A stretch of 64,000 nt of DNA. It comes from Cronobacter turicensis z3032 (GTDB taxonomy: Bacteria; Pseudomonadota; Gammaproteobacteria; Enterobacterales; Enterobacteriaceae). The first letter of the stretch is position 1. The number at the start of each line of letters is the position of its first letter. The stretch is from NCBI GenBank assembly GCA_000027065.2, contig FN543093.2, forward strand, positions 3,166,074 to 3,230,073, in the 5' to 3' direction. The notes beneath the pieces are model-generated. The model was not told the origin of the DNA. It made no database searches and worked only from the letters and a program-made list of their open reading frames with translations. Of this stretch, positions 17,726-27,664 are shown piece after piece. A program made the translations under genes and the position numbers.

Positions 17726-20005
17726 TTACAGCGGGTTGGTTTGCGCTTCGACCACGGCCAGCGCCACCATATTCACGATACGGCGAACCGAGGCGATCGG
17801 CGTCAATACGTGCACCGGTTTCGCGACGCCCATCAACACCGGCCCTACGGTCACGCCTTCGGAGCTCGACACGCGCAACAGGTTATAGCTGATACGCGCC
17901 GCTTCCACGTTCGGCATAATCAGGATGTTGGCCGAGCCTTTCAGCGGGCTGTCCGGCATACGATCGTTACGAATGCTCTCCACCAGCGCCGCGTCGCCGT
18001 GCATCTCGCCGTCGATCATCAGATCCGGGGCGCGCTCACGCACCAGCTGCAACGTCTCGCGCATTTTGCTGGCGGCAGGCGAATCGGAAGATCCGAAGTT
18101 TGAATGCGACAGCAGCGCCACTTTCGGCTCGATCCCGAAACGACGCACCGTTTCCGCCGCCATGACGGTGATCTCCGCCAGCTGTTCCGGCGTCGGATCG
18201 TCGTTCACATACGTGTCGGCGATAAAGGTGTTGCCGCTCGGCAGCAGCAGCGCGTTCATCGCGCCTGCGGCTTTTACGCCGTCGCGATAGCCGAAAATCT
18301 GCTGAACCACGCTGAAATGCTCATGATAATCGCCAATCGTGCCGCAAATCATCGCATCCACTTCGCCGCGATGCACCATGATGGCCCCAATCACCGTGCT
18401 GTTGCCGATAACGGCGCGCTGGGCCTGCTCCTGCGTAATGCCGCGACGTTTCATGATGCTGTAGTACTCGTTCCAGTACTCTTTAAAGCGCGGGTCCGAT
18501 TCGTTATTCACGATCTCGAAATCTTTGCCCGCCTCGATTTGCAGACCGAGTTTTTTCAGTCGCATCTCAATAACGCCAGGGCGGCCCACCAGCACCGGCT
18601 TCGCCAGCCCAAGCGTAATCAGCTCCTGGGTCGCATGCAGCACGCGCGGCTCTTCGCCTTCGGTCAGCACCACGCGCTTCGGATCTTTACGCGCCTGGTT
18701 GAATACCGGCTTCATAAACAGGTTGGTTTTGTAGACAAATTCGGTGAGTTTGTCTTTATACGCGTCGAAATCCTCGATCGGGCGGGTCGCCACGCCGGAG
18801 TCCATCGCCGCTTTCGCCACCGCAGGGGCGATGGTCACAATAAGACGCGGGTCGAACGGTTTCGGGATGATGTAATCCGGGCCGAACGATAGCTCCTGAT
18901 CTTCATAGGCCGAAGCCACCACGTCGCTCTGCTCGGCATGCGCCAGCTCGGCAATGGCGTGTACCGCCGCGAGCTTCATCTCTTCGTTAATGGCGGTCGC
19001 GCCCACATCCAGCGCGCCGCGGAAGATGAACGGGAAGCAGAGGACATTATTCACCTGGTTCGGGAAATCTGAACGGCCGGTGCAGATGATCGCATCCGGG
19101 CGCACTTCTTTGGCGAGCGGCGGCATGATTTCCGGCTCAGGGTTGGCGAGCGCCAGGATGAGCGGCGAAGCGGCCATCTTTTTGACCATCTCCTGAGTCA
19201 TCACTTTCGGGCCGGAGCAACCGAGGAAAATATCCGCGCCTTCGATCACATCGCCGAGCGTGCGCTTGCCGTTATCGTCAATCGCGTAGGCGGCTTTGGT
19301 TTCCGCCATGTTCTCTTCGCGGCCTTTGTAGATGACGCCTTTGGAGTCGCACACCACGATGTTGCGCTTCTGCATGCCAAGCGCCACCAGCAGGTTCATA
19401 CAGGCGATGGCGGACGCGCCCGCGCCGGAGACCACCAGCCGCACGTCGGAGATATTTTTTTGCACCACGCGCAGGCCGTTTAACACCGCGGCGGTACAGA
19501 TAATGGCGGTACCGTGCTGATCGTCATGGAACACCGGAATGTTCATGCGCTCACGCAGTTTCTTTTCGATATAAAAACATTCCGGCGCTTTGATATCTTC
19601 CAGGTTGATACCGCCGAAAGTCGGCTCCAGCGCCGCCACCACATCCACTACTTTATCGGGATCGTGCTCGTCGATTTCGATATCAAACACATCAATACCG
19701 GCGAATTTCTTAAACAGGACGCCCTTGCCTTCCATTACCGGTTTACCGGCCAGCGCGCCGATATTGCCAAGCCCCAGCACGGCGGTGCCGTTGGAGATAA
19801 CCGCCACCAGGTTGCCGCGCGCGGTGTATTTATAGGCGGCCAGCGGATCGGCGGCGATCTCCAGACACGGTGCCGCCACGCCTGGCGAATACGCCAGCGC
19901 CAGATCGCGCTGGGTCGCCAGCGGTTTGGTCGGAGAAACCTGAATTTTGCCTGGAACCGGGAATTCGTGAAAATCGAGGGCGCTTTGTTTTAGTTGTTCA
20001 TCCAT
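17726..20005 (-). CDS. maeB: NADP-dependent malic enzyme
   Basis: A 759-residue cytoplasmic enzyme that decarboxylates malate to pyruvate with NADP+. Residues 1-425 are the malic enzyme (N-terminal [28 protein letters not shown]; nucleotide-binding [13 protein letters not shown]), and 430-759 are a phosphotransacetylase-like domain known to regulate MaeB through acetyl-CoA. The length matches the 759-residue E. coli protein. It is divergent from talA across 281 bases that hold both promoters. Confidence 0.96.
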   Translation of the reverse strand: MDEQLKQSALDFHEFPVPGKIQVSPTKPLATQRDLALAYSPGVAAPCLEIAADPLAAYKYTARGNLVAVISNGTAVLGLGNIGALAGKPVMEGKGVLFKKFAGIDVFDIEIDEHDPDKVVDVVAALEPTFGGINLEDIKAPECFYIEKKLRERMNIPVFHDDQHGTAIICTAAVLNGLRVVQKNISDVRLVVSGAGASAIACMNLLVALGMQKRNIVVCDSKGVIYKGREENMAETKAAYAIDDNGKRTLGDVIEGADIFLGCSGPKVMTQEMVKKMAASPLILALANPEPEIMPPLAKEVRPDAIICTGRSDFPNQVNNVLCFPFIFRGALDVGATAINEEMKLAAVHAIAELAHAEQSDVVASAYEDQELSFGPDYIIPKPFDPRLIVTIAPAVAKAAMDSGVATRPIEDFDAYKDKLTEFVYKTNLFMKPVFNQARKDPKRVVLTEGEEPRVLHATQELITLGLAKPVLVGRPGVIEMRLKKLGLQIEAGKDFEIVNNESDPRFKEYWNEYYSIMKRRGITQEQAQRAVIGNSTVIGAIMVHRGEVDAMICGTIGDYHEHFSVVQQIFGYRDGVKAAGAMNALLLPSGNTFIADTYVNDDPTPEQLAEITVMAAETVRRFGIEPKVALLSHSNFGSSDSPAASKMRETLQLVRERAPDLMIDGEMHGDAALVESIRNDRMPDSPLKGSANILIMPNVEAARISYNLLRVSSSEGVTVGPVLMGVAKPVHVLTPIASVRRIVNMVALAVVEAQTNPL

Positions 20006-20286
20006 TTTACTGATCCTTTTTCTCTTGCAGGGTATGAAGCGGCGTGTCGCACGCTCGTTTAACCAGGCCGTCAGTATCGCCCGTTAGCGGCGGCTAAACT
20101 TTGAAGACCGCCAAACTCTGAGTCATGCAACCCTTTGATGTTATCAATTTATAGCAGCGATGTTGCTGGGTCGGGAAAGCATTGCTATGTGCGTCTGCTA
20201 TGCTTTTTTGTTATGTCCCTGATGAGATCCCGGCGGGCGACACTGACAGCGCCCCATAAAATCTTTTCTTTTCAAGGAGTAGCAAA

Positions 20287-21237
20287 ATGAACCAACTCGA
20301 TGGCATTAAACAATTCACAACCGTAGTCGCCGACAGCGGCGATATTGAATCGATTCGTAACTATCAACCCCAGGACGCCACCACCAACCCTTCCCTGCTG
20401 CTGAAGGCCGCCAGCCTTGAGCATTACCAGCATCTGTTCACCGATGCGCTGGAATACGGCAAAAAACGCGGCAGCACGCAAAAAGAGCAGGTGGCGGAAG
20501 CCAGCGACAAACTGGCGGTCAATGTGGGTGCGGAAATTCTGAAAAGCATTCCGGGACGCGTCTCAACGGAAGTCGACGCGCGTCTGTCGTTCGACAAAGA
20601 AAAAAGCATCGCCAAAGCGCGTCGCCTGGTGGAGCTTTATCAGGATCAGGGCATCGATAAATCACGCATTCTGATCAAGCTCGCGTCCACCTGGGAAGGT
20701 ATCCGCGCGGCGGAGGAGCTCGAAAAAGAGGGCATTCACTGCAACCTGACGCTGCTTTTCTCCTTTGCCCAGGCACGCGCCTGTGCCGAAGCTGGGGTGT
20801 ATCTGATCTCCCCGTTCGTCGGACGTATCTATGACTGGTACAACACCCGCAAACCGATGGACCCGTATGTGGTCGATGAAGATCCCGGCGTGAAGTCGGT
20901 GCGTAACATCTATGACTACTACAAGCAGCATAACTACCAGACCATCGTGATGGGCGCGAGCTTCCGCCGTACCGAGCAGATCCTGGCGCTGGCGGGCTGC
21001 GACCGTCTGACCATCTCCCCTAACCTGCTCAAAGAGCTGCAGGATAGCGATGCGCCGGTCGCGCGTAAGCTGATCCCGGCATCCCAGGGCTTTAGCCGTC
21101 CGCAACCGATGACCGAAGCGGAATTCCGCTGGGAGCATAACCAGGACGCGATGGCGGTTGAAAAACTGGCCGAAGGCATTCGCCAGTTCGCGGTCGACCA
21201 GCGCTCGCTGGAAGATCTGCTTGCCGCCAAACTTTAA
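20287..21237 (+). CDS. talA: Transaldolase A
   Basis: A 316-residue pentose-phosphate enzyme moving a dihydroxyacetone unit between sedoheptulose-7-P and glyceraldehyde-3-P. The Schiff-base lysine lies in [12 protein letters not shown] (about residue 130) and the early DATTNPSL block is intact. AAGGAG precedes the ATG. It is followed 20 bases later by tktB; in E. coli the pair is RpoS-dependent and acts in stationary phase. Confidence 0.96.
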   Translation: MNQLDGIKQFTTVVADSGDIESIRNYQPQDATTNPSLLLKAASLEHYQHLFTDALEYGKKRGSTQKEQVAEASDKLAVNVGAEILKSIPGRVSTEVDARLSFDKEKSIAKARRLVELYQDQGIDKSRILIKLASTWEGIRAAEELEKEGIHCNLTLLFSFAQARACAEAGVYLISPFVGRIYDWYNTRKPMDPYVVDEDPGVKSVRNIYDYYKQHNYQTIVMGASFRRTEQILALAGCDRLTISPNLLKELQDSDAPVARKLIPASQGFSRPQPMTEAEFRWEHNQDAMAVEKLAEGIRQFAVDQRSLEDLLAAKL

Positions 21238-21257
21238 CTTTTGCCATGGAGAGAAAC

Positions 21258-23252
21258 ATGTCTCATCAGCTTTTAGCCAACGCCATCCGCGCGCTCAGCA
21301 TGGACGCGGTTCAGAAAGCCAAATCCGGTCACCCCGGCGCCCCGATGGGGATGGCGGATATCGCCGAAGTGCTGTGGAACGGCTTCCTCAAGCACAACCC
21401 GACTAACCCGACGTGGTATGACCGCGACCGCTTTATTCTTTCCAACGGTCACGCGTCGATGCTGCTTTACAGCCTGCTGCACCTCTCGGGCTACGACCTG
21501 CCGATGGAAGAGTTGAAAAACTTCCGCCAGCTGCACTCCAAAACGCCGGGCCACCCGGAAATCGGCTATACGCCAGGCGTGGAAACTACCACCGGACCGC
21601 TCGGTCAGGGGCTGGCGAACGCGGTTGGTCTGGCTATTGCCGAGAAAACGCTCGCGGCGCAGTTCAACCGTCCTGGCCATGAGATCGTCGATCATAATAC
21701 CTATGTATTTATGGGCGACGGCTGCCTGATGGAAGGCATCTCCCATGAGGTGTGTTCGCTCGCGGGCACGCTGGGCCTTGGCAAGCTGATTGGCTTCTAC
21801 GATCACAACGGCATTTCCATTGATGGCGAGACCGAGGGCTGGTTTACCGACGACACCGCCAAACGTTTTGAAGCCTACCACTGGCACGTAGTGCATGAGA
21901 TTGACGGCCACGATCCAGAGGCCATCAAGCGCGCCATCGAAGAGGCAAAACAGGTTACCGATAAACCGTCGCTGATTATCTGTCGCACCGTGATTGGCTT
22001 CGGCTCGCCGAACAAAGCGGGCAAAGAGGAATCCCACGGCGCGGCGCTCGGCGAAGAAGAAGTGGCGCTGACCCGCAAACAGCTCGGCTGGAACTACCCG
22101 CCGTTTGAAATTCCGGATGAAGTCTATAAAGGCTGGGATGCGAAAGAAAAAGGCCGCCAGGTTGAAGCGAGCTGGAATGAGAAATTCGCCGCTTATCAGG
22201 AAGCCTACCCGGAGCTGGCGGCAGAGTTTAACCGCCGTATGGGCGGCGAAATGCCGGAAAACTGGCAGCAGCTGACGCAGGAGTACATTGAAAAACTCCA
22301 GGCGGAACCGGCGAAAATCGCCTCCCGTAAGGCTTCCCAGAACGCGCTGAACGTCTATGGCCCGGCGCTGCCGGAACTGCTTGGCGGCTCGGCGGATCTG
22401 GCGCCCAGCAACCTGACTATCTGGTCGGGCTCGACATCGCTGAAAGAAGATCCGGCGGGCAACTATATTCACTACGGCGTGCGTGAATTCGGCATGACGG
22501 CTATCGCCAACGGCATCGCTCATCACGGCGGCTTTGTGCCTTACACTGCGACCTTCCTGATGTTCGTCGAATATGCCCGCAACGCGGCGCGTATGGCGGC
22601 GCTGATGAAGGCGCGGCAGATTATGGTCTATACCCATGACTCTATCGGCTTAGGGGAAGACGGCCCGACGCACCAGGCGGTGGAGCAGCTCGCCAGCCTG
22701 CGCCTGACGCCGAATTTCAGCACCTGGCGTCCGTGTGACCAGGTGGAAACCGCGGTGGCGTGGAAAGCCGCTATCGAGCGCCATAACGGCCCGACGGCGC
22801 TGATCCTCTCCCGCCAGAACCTGGCGCAGATCGAGCGCTCGCCGCAGCAGCTGAAAGAGGTGGCGCGCGGCGGGTATATCCTGAAAGACGCAGGCGGCAA
22901 ACCGGATCTGATCCTGATTGCCACCGGTTCTGAAGTGGAAATCGCCGTTCAGGCGGCCGAACAACTGCGCGGCGACGGCGTAGCGGTCCGCGTGGTGTCG
23001 CTGCCGTCGACCGATGTGTTTGACGCGCAGGATGAAGCCTACCGCGAATCGGTGCTGCCGTCCGACGTCAGCGCGCGCGTCGCGGTGGAAGCGGGCATCG
23101 CCGACTACTGGTACAAATATGTCGGCCTGAAAGGCGCTATCGTCGGTATGACCGGCTATGGCGAATCCGCGCCTGCGGAGAAACTCTTCCCGTACTTCGG
23201 CTTTACCGTCGAGAACGTGGTGGAAAAAGCCCGCAAAGTGCTCGGCAAATAA
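21258..23252 (+). CDS. tktB: Transketolase B
   Basis: A 664-residue thiamine-diphosphate enzyme of the non-oxidative pentose phosphate pathway. The ThDP-binding [12 protein letters not shown] motif is near residue 155, and substrate-binding histidines are present ([22 protein letters not shown]). I chose ATG 21258 ([11 protein letters not shown]) with GGAGA upstream; a codon at 21246 would add MERN. Neighbour talA makes this the RpoS-type isozyme pair rather than tktA. Confidence 0.95.
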   Translation: MSHQLLANAIRALSMDAVQKAKSGHPGAPMGMADIAEVLWNGFLKHNPTNPTWYDRDRFILSNGHASMLLYSLLHLSGYDLPMEELKNFRQLHSKTPGHPEIGYTPGVETTTGPLGQGLANAVGLAIAEKTLAAQFNRPGHEIVDHNTYVFMGDGCLMEGISHEVCSLAGTLGLGKLIGFYDHNGISIDGETEGWFTDDTAKRFEAYHWHVVHEIDGHDPEAIKRAIEEAKQVTDKPSLIICRTVIGFGSPNKAGKEESHGAALGEEEVALTRKQLGWNYPPFEIPDEVYKGWDAKEKGRQVEASWNEKFAAYQEAYPELAAEFNRRMGGEMPENWQQLTQEYIEKLQAEPAKIASRKASQNALNVYGPALPELLGGSADLAPSNLTIWSGSTSLKEDPAGNYIHYGVREFGMTAIANGIAHHGGFVPYTATFLMFVEYARNAARMAALMKARQIMVYTHDSIGLGEDGPTHQAVEQLASLRLTPNFSTWRPCDQVETAVAWKAAIERHNGPTALILSRQNLAQIERSPQQLKEVARGGYILKDAGGKPDLILIATGSEVEIAVQAAEQLRGDGVAVRVVSLPSTDVFDAQDEAYRESVLPSDVSARVAVEAGIADYWYKYVGLKGAIVGMTGYGESAPAEKLFPYFGFTVENVVEKARKVLGK

Positions 23253-23315
23253 GCCTGCCTTAACGGGCTGAAGCCGATCGTTTAAGCGTACCTGAACGAT
23301 CTGCCAGTAAGAAAT

Positions 23316-23349
23316 AAGCCAGAGTCAGTTTCCTGATTCTGGCTTTTTT
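23316..23349 (+). terminator. Rho-independent terminator after tktB
   Basis: A 13-bp stem, AAGCCAGAGTCAG / CTGATTCTGGCTT with one G:T pair, ends in a T-rich tail. Confidence 0.85.
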
Positions 23350-23380
23350 ATGTCTGAACACGATAGGGATCTCGTTATCC

Positions 23381-23421
23381 GTTCAGCTCTGGATCACGTA
23401 AGGCGTAAGTGAACGACATTA
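23381..23421 (+). repeat. 41-bp imperfect direct repeat, copy A (left flank of toxin-immunity cassette)
   Basis: The segment starting GTTCAGCTCT and ending GTGAACGACATTA is repeated in the same orientation at 24619-24659 with 34 of 41 bases identical. The two copies bracket the amidase-lipoprotein cassette. A 14-base identical string (GCCTTAACGGGCTG) also occurs on both sides, at 23257-23270 and 24660-24673. Confidence 0.8.
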
Positions 23422-23443
23422 CTGCAGATGCCAGAGTTATTCT

Positions 23444-23941
23444 TTACAGGCCGCTTTCAGCAGCAGACTTCGCACGAGTAATGGCTCCGACGTTAAATAT
23501 TGGATGCTCATAGTTATCGGTTACATCACGAACCCGGTATATCCTCCAGATGCCTGACTCCCGACGAACAAAAACTTCCAGCTCTAATTTTTTCCCGCCC
23601 TCCCTGCCAATCCATACCGGCATTACCTCGCCCCCCATGAACGGTTTGGCGGCACCGACAGTGAGCGCCGATACCCATGATGGATCATAGTCCTGTGCAT
23701 AAGCGAAGTAATCCGATCCAATCAGGTCTTGTTCTGATATCGACTCGATATCCTCCAGTCTCATGATCGTGTCGGCTGATACATATTTGCGCAAATCAGA
23801 CGGCGAGTATTGATTGTCGCTACGCGTAAGAGACATCAGATAAGTGGAATAAAAAGAATGTACTCGCGTCGGCGCGCTCTGATCCGGCTTAACTGAGCAA
23901 GCGGAGAGCAAGAAAGCGCATAACATTATTGCTGCTCGCAT
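23444..23941 (-). CDS. Predicted periplasmic immunity lipoprotein (YbjP-like, DUF3828)
   Basis: A 165-residue protein with a lipoprotein signal (MRAAIMLCAFLLSACS; lipobox LSAC) and a YbjP/DUF3828-like body (VHSFYSTYLMSL, ending ELEVFVRRESGIWRIYRVRD). I start it at ATG 23941, which overlaps the amidase stop as TGATG and so is translationally coupled; the longer frame to 24031 lies inside the amidase gene. A periplasmic lipoprotein coupled to a wall amidase is the classic immunity arrangement. The role is inference; the family is otherwise poorly characterised. Confidence 0.7.
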   Translation of the reverse strand: MRAAIMLCAFLLSACSVKPDQSAPTRVHSFYSTYLMSLTRSDNQYSPSDLRKYVSADTIMRLEDIESISEQDLIGSDYFAYAQDYDPSWVSALTVGAAKPFMGGEVMPVWIGREGGKKLELEVFVRRESGIWRIYRVRDVTDNYEHPIFNVGAITRAKSAAESGL

Positions 23942-24309
23942 CAATTCATCCTGTATATTTTGAAAGCCGGTTGAGCGGCGCGATACCCTGGGCCCGGGTA
24001 CATACTGCTCTGTCTGAAATCGGAGATCCATTGCGTGCCATCATACATCGTCATATGCCCGCTCGGGTTCCCTCCGGGATACGGCTGAATCACAGCAACA
24101 TCACCGCCCAATAATGTTGAACCCGGCGGGACTTCACGAAATCCAGCGCGCAGTAATGCAGGTCCGTAATCTTTTGCGTTTAGCGTTCTTTCCAGTCGTA
24201 TACCGCCAGCAGCTATGGCCTCCCTTGTAAAGGTCGCACATTCGTTATGTGAACGACCAAGCGCGCGGGAGCGGAGATGCGAAATAGCAACGTCTTTATT
24301 CCAACTCAC
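23941..24309 (-). CDS. Predicted peptidoglycan amidase effector (CHAP/NlpC-P60 like)
   Basis: A 122-residue protein without signal peptide. Cys24 in NECATFTREA and His85 in SGHMTMYDG form the spacing expected of a papain-like NlpC/P60 or CHAP amidase, and the middle (GGDVAVIQPYPG) matches the fold's first strands. Small stand-alone proteins of this kind are known as type VI or contact-delivered wall-degrading toxins. No secretion genes are in the window, so delivery would depend on a system elsewhere. Codon use is AT-richer than the flanking core genes. Confidence 0.7.
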   Translation of the reverse strand: MSWNKDVAISHLRSRALGRSHNECATFTREAIAAGGIRLERTLNAKDYGPALLRAGFREVPPGSTLLGGDVAVIQPYPGGNPSGHMTMYDGTQWISDFRQSSMYPGPGYRAAQPAFKIYRMN

Positions 24310-24348
24310 TCTTAGTTCCTTTAAGCATGTAAAAATGGAATTATTGCG

Positions 24349-24540
24349 TTAACCATAACTATTTTGCGGGATAAAAATGCTGAAATTATCACCACGTAAA
24401 ATTATTATTTTCAGACCTGGCCCGGCAAAAAGCCCCAGCACACCAATGGGATCGAACGGGTGCCACTCGTCCATTGGCGCAAGGGCTTTAAGTTTTCTTT
24501 GCGTCCATAATTTGCCTGTCTCCGTTGCTGGATTGAACAT
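24349..24540 (-). CDS. Small uncharacterised ORF upstream of the amidase
   Basis: A 63-codon frame, MFNPATETGKLWT... to ...SIFIPQNSYG, with one hydrophobic stretch (IGVLGLFAGPGLKIIIL). It precedes the amidase by 39 bases in the same direction. It could be an independent small protein, or the stump of a larger delivery protein whose upstream part has been lost. I do not recognise it. Confidence 0.4.
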   Translation of the reverse strand: MFNPATETGKLWTQRKLKALAPMDEWHPFDPIGVLGLFAGPGLKIIILRGDNFSIFIPQNSYG

Positions 24541-24618
24541 ATAAAAACAGGCAATTACAGAATCTTAATTACAGTCTCGATACGAGCGTTCGGTGCTTAA
24601 TGTTCCGCCTGAGTACCC

Positions 24619-24659
24619 ATTCAGCTTTACGTCACGTAAGTCGTAAGTGAACGGCATTA
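24619..24659 (+). repeat. 41-bp imperfect direct repeat, copy B (right flank of toxin-immunity cassette)
   Basis: Same orientation and 34/41 identity with 23381-23421. It is followed at 24660-24673 by the 14-base string that also lies just after the tktB stop codon, and then by GGCTTTTTATTT, which looks like a leftover terminator tail. Confidence 0.8.
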
Positions 24660-24695
24660 GCCTTAACGGGCTGGCTTTTTATTTCCTGCGCCGTG

Positions 24696-25640
24696 TTACT
24701 TCAGTACTTTCAGCGTTTCGGCGCGCTTGTTTATCACAATATCTTCCGCTTTCTCATCCCACTGCGCCTGCGCGACGATCACCTGCCCCGGATGCTGTGG
24801 ATCACGCGCCACCAGCGACTTGCCGTCCACATCTTCCTGCACGTTCAAGTTCATGGAAAACGAAGGAACGGCTTCCACCCACTGCTGTTGCTGCACGTCA
24901 TAGAGATACGTCGCCCGCCAGGCGCTGCTCCACCAGTCAGGATAGATCAGCGCGCGGTCGCGTCCGCTGTCGTCAAGACTGGAAAGCGCCTCCACGCCGC
25001 CGCCGATACAGGAGGCGATAGACGCCGGTTTAATGGCCGGATCGCTGTTCCAGAGCTGGCACTCGCAGTCGCCGCTCTCATCGCAGACGCCGTTGGTTTT
25101 CGGATCGTGCGCCGTCAGCCAGGCGTAGCTTTTGGTGGTGCCGTTAAAGCGCCCGCCCGCCAGCCGGGTATCGCGGGTTTTCTGCCGGTTCGCCTCGGTT
25201 ATCCAGTCGGTTTCTTCGCTGACGCGCCAGCCTGCGGCCTGTTTCGTTAAAGTAAGCTGCGCCGGATAGTTGCGCGGCGTTTGCGGCTCAAGCCCCGCCT
25301 GTTTCACAAACGTCGCCTGCACCGAAAGCGGCTGCCCGTCCTGTTCGGTCAGCGTGATATTGCTGACGACAGTCTGGGCGTAATGCGGATGTTTTTGCAC
25401 GAAGGCGGCGTTCTCCTGGATAACGGCGTCGCGCGCGAGCGCTTTGCCGTACCAGCTTATCCGATCGCCGTAGAGTGCCTCGCCCGCCTGGGCCGTGGGG
25501 TGATTTTTAAACTCGTTCCAGCGCGCGACCAGTGCGTTCGCCTCGCGTTCGTCCTGCGCCGTCATTGCGGCGCTGGCGCTAAGCGTTAATCCTGCGAGCG
25601 CCAGCCCGATTGCGGCGCGCAGCCCCTGTGTGAATGCCAT
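24696..25640 (-). CDS. Secreted protein of unknown function
   Basis: A 314-residue protein with a Sec signal peptide (MAFTQGLRAAIGLALAGLTLSASAA). The mature part contains two paired-Cys stretches (GVCDESGDCECQLW, ASCIGGG) that could form disulfides in the periplasm, and a long conserved-looking tryptophan-rich middle (IYPDWWSSAWRATYLYD). I recognise no family. It follows the ypfG homologue by 76 bases in the same direction and may share its transcript. It has no counterpart at the E. coli tktB-ypfG junction that I recall. Confidence 0.75.
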   Translation of the reverse strand: MAFTQGLRAAIGLALAGLTLSASAAMTAQDEREANALVARWNEFKNHPTAQAGEALYGDRISWYGKALARDAVIQENAAFVQKHPHYAQTVVSNITLTEQDGQPLSVQATFVKQAGLEPQTPRNYPAQLTLTKQAAGWRVSEETDWITEANRQKTRDTRLAGGRFNGTTKSYAWLTAHDPKTNGVCDESGDCECQLWNSDPAIKPASIASCIGGGVEALSSLDDSGRDRALIYPDWWSSAWRATYLYDVQQQQWVEAVPSFSMNLNVQEDVDGKSLVARDPQHPGQVIVAQAQWDEKAEDIVINKRAETLKVLK

Positions 25641-25716
25641 AAATTCCCTGCCATTTTTATGTGGTTATGATAAGCCACAGGAATATACGCAAAAACACGC
25701 GCCGCCAGAAGCGGGA

Positions 25717-26760
25717 TTATTTGGTGACCCAGAGCGTCGGCCAGGCGTCGGGGCCGTGCCAGCCATCACAGCTCGGCTCTTCGGCGTAGCGCACCAGACG
25801 AAACCGCTGGCCGTCGAAACGCCAGCGCGTCGCGACGCCGCAGTCGCCAAGGCCGCGGCCTTTGGAAAGCGTGGTCAGCTCTTTGGTTTTTTCATCGAAG
25901 CTCGCGTTCATCAGCTCCAGCTCCTGCTCTTTATCGGCAGGCACAAAAGGCAGGCGCAGGCGCACCATCCGTGAGGCAAAAGGCTTCTGGCGCGACACCA
26001 GCCAGGCGAGATCCACCGTGTTGTAAGCACCGGCTTCACAGCTGATTATCATCAGCGCCGTGTCGTCAGTGAGCGCGGAAATACGCACTTCGCGGCGCAT
26101 CGGATCAAGCGAGCACTGGCTGTTGGTCATCCGCCAGGTGCCGTAATCAAGCAGTTCATTCAGCTCGTCATGGGAGAGCGGCGTTGGCGTCGGGTTAGTG
26201 ATTTTGACGCCCTTCAGGGCAGGCGCAGGCGGCACGCTGAGCGGCGGGTTGGTGCCCTTTTTAATCCAGGCGGTTTCGCTGCCGACGCGTTTTTGCTGGG
26301 CGTCGATAAACAGCAGCGCGGCTTTCAGCCCGTCGAGCGACAAACGCCCCGGCCCGTCTTTCAGCGTGATAAATGACGACTCTTTAATTTGATCGAGAAA
26401 ATCGATGATGGTGGCGGGATCGTCTGTCAGCAGGCGGCGCGGCGCATCGCGCCATTTGCTGCCCGCAGGCACCAGCGTTTTGCCATCCACCAGCAGGCGC
26501 GGCGCGAGCGGCGGCGCTTTGCTGACGGCCGCCTCCGGTTTGCCCGTCTCGATGCGCAGCGACGCGTCGGTTTTGGCGCCAGCGCTGCGCGACAGCGTCA
26601 TCACGAGATCCTGATGGCTGCCCACGTTTCGGGCAGTGCAGAAATTCTGGTTATTGCAGGTCACCTGCCAGTCACTGAAAACCTTCTGCGCGGGCGCGGC
26701 ATAGAGCGGCGCGGCGAGCAGCAGAGAACAGCTAAGCAGTGACAGCAGACGAAAAAGCAT
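25717..26760 (-). CDS. ypfG: YpfG family periplasmic protein (DUF1176)
   Basis: A 347-residue secreted protein, with signal peptide MLFRLLSLLSCSLLLAAPLYA then KVFSDWQVTCNNQNFCTARNVG, matching E. coli YpfG in length (347) and family. The early DWQVTCNN...C pair is the DUF1176 hallmark. Function is unknown. Synteny with tktB on one side and nudK on the other is as in E. coli, apart from the inserted genes. Confidence 0.88.
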   Translation of the reverse strand: MLFRLLSLLSCSLLLAAPLYAAPAQKVFSDWQVTCNNQNFCTARNVGSHQDLVMTLSRSAGAKTDASLRIETGKPEAAVSKAPPLAPRLLVDGKTLVPAGSKWRDAPRRLLTDDPATIIDFLDQIKESSFITLKDGPGRLSLDGLKAALLFIDAQQKRVGSETAWIKKGTNPPLSVPPAPALKGVKITNPTPTPLSHDELNELLDYGTWRMTNSQCSLDPMRREVRISALTDDTALMIISCEAGAYNTVDLAWLVSRQKPFASRMVRLRLPFVPADKEQELELMNASFDEKTKELTTLSKGRGLGDCGVATRWRFDGQRFRLVRYAEEPSCDGWHGPDAWPTLWVTK

Positions 26761-26890
26761 GGACGGCGCGTATCCCGGGCGTTAACAGCGGTAGTAAGAA
26801 ACGCGCCTATCTTCGTTGCCCTGCACGGGCGGCTCAATCGGATTTATCGGATAGCATTATCCGTAATACCGCCTCTCATTGTGAGGAGAA

Positions 26891-27466
26891 TCAGTTCATT
26901 ATTCCGCGCAGCTGAAGATGCTGCAGCAACAGCACGGTTTTCGCATCGCGGATCTCGCCCTGTTTTACCTTCTCCAGCGCCTCGTCAAACGGCATTTCCA
27001 GCACCTCGATCTCTTCATCTTCCACGCCGCCGCCAGCGTTCGCGCGCGAGGCGTCATCATATTCGGCGATAAACAGATGGATAAGCTCAGTGACGCCGCC
27101 GGGCGAGGTATAAAGCTCAAAAACCTTTTCCGCCGCATTTACGCGATAGCCCGTCTCTTCGATGGCCTCTTTGCGAATGCAGACTTCCGGCTCATCATCG
27201 TCCAGCAGACCCGCGCAGGCCTCAATCAGCATGCCGTCCGGGTTACCGTTCACCCAGGTGGCGACGCGGAACTGGCGGATCAGCACCACGCTTTTTTTCT
27301 CGCGGTTATATAACAGCACGGCGGCGCCGTTGCCGCGATCGTAGACTTCGCGCTTGTGGCGAACGATTTCGCCATCTTTTCGCGTCAGATCGTAGGTAAT
27401 ATTGCGCAGAACGAAATAGTTTTCCGACAGAATTTTATCTTTTATCAGTTCGACATTTAACGACAT
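26891..27466 (-). CDS. nudK: GDP-mannose pyrophosphatase
   Basis: A 191-residue Nudix hydrolase that splits GDP-mannose to GMP and mannose-1-P. The Nudix box spans about residues 85-107 (GLLDDDEPEVCIRKEAIEETGY, REAxEE variant KEAIEE). I chose ATG 27466 (MSLNVELIKDKIL), which gives the exact E. coli length; the open frame continues upstream without conservation. Confidence 0.94.
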   Translation of the reverse strand: MSLNVELIKDKILSENYFVLRNITYDLTRKDGEIVRHKREVYDRGNGAAVLLYNREKKSVVLIRQFRVATWVNGNPDGMLIEACAGLLDDDEPEVCIRKEAIEETGYRVNAAEKVFELYTSPGGVTELIHLFIAEYDDASRANAGGGVEDEEIEVLEMPFDEALEKVKQGEIRDAKTVLLLQHLQLRGIMN

Positions 27467-27664
27467 AGCGACTCCATAAACGCCTGGTGTTGGGTGAATA
27501 GTACGACCCGAAACGCCATTTGTCGCCCCCGGCGCGCTGTCGGAATAGACGCGCTGACGCCGGTATTCCGCCCATTGGGCGCGGCGGCTCGCGGTTAAGC
27601 TTACGCACAGGCTATGGTTTATCCAGGCGCAGAGAATAAAAAACAACCACAGACCGGAGTAAGC

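Noticed and set aside
21273..22637. 454-codon minus-strand frame inside tktB
   Set aside because: Antisense frame of transketolase with no recognisable domain.
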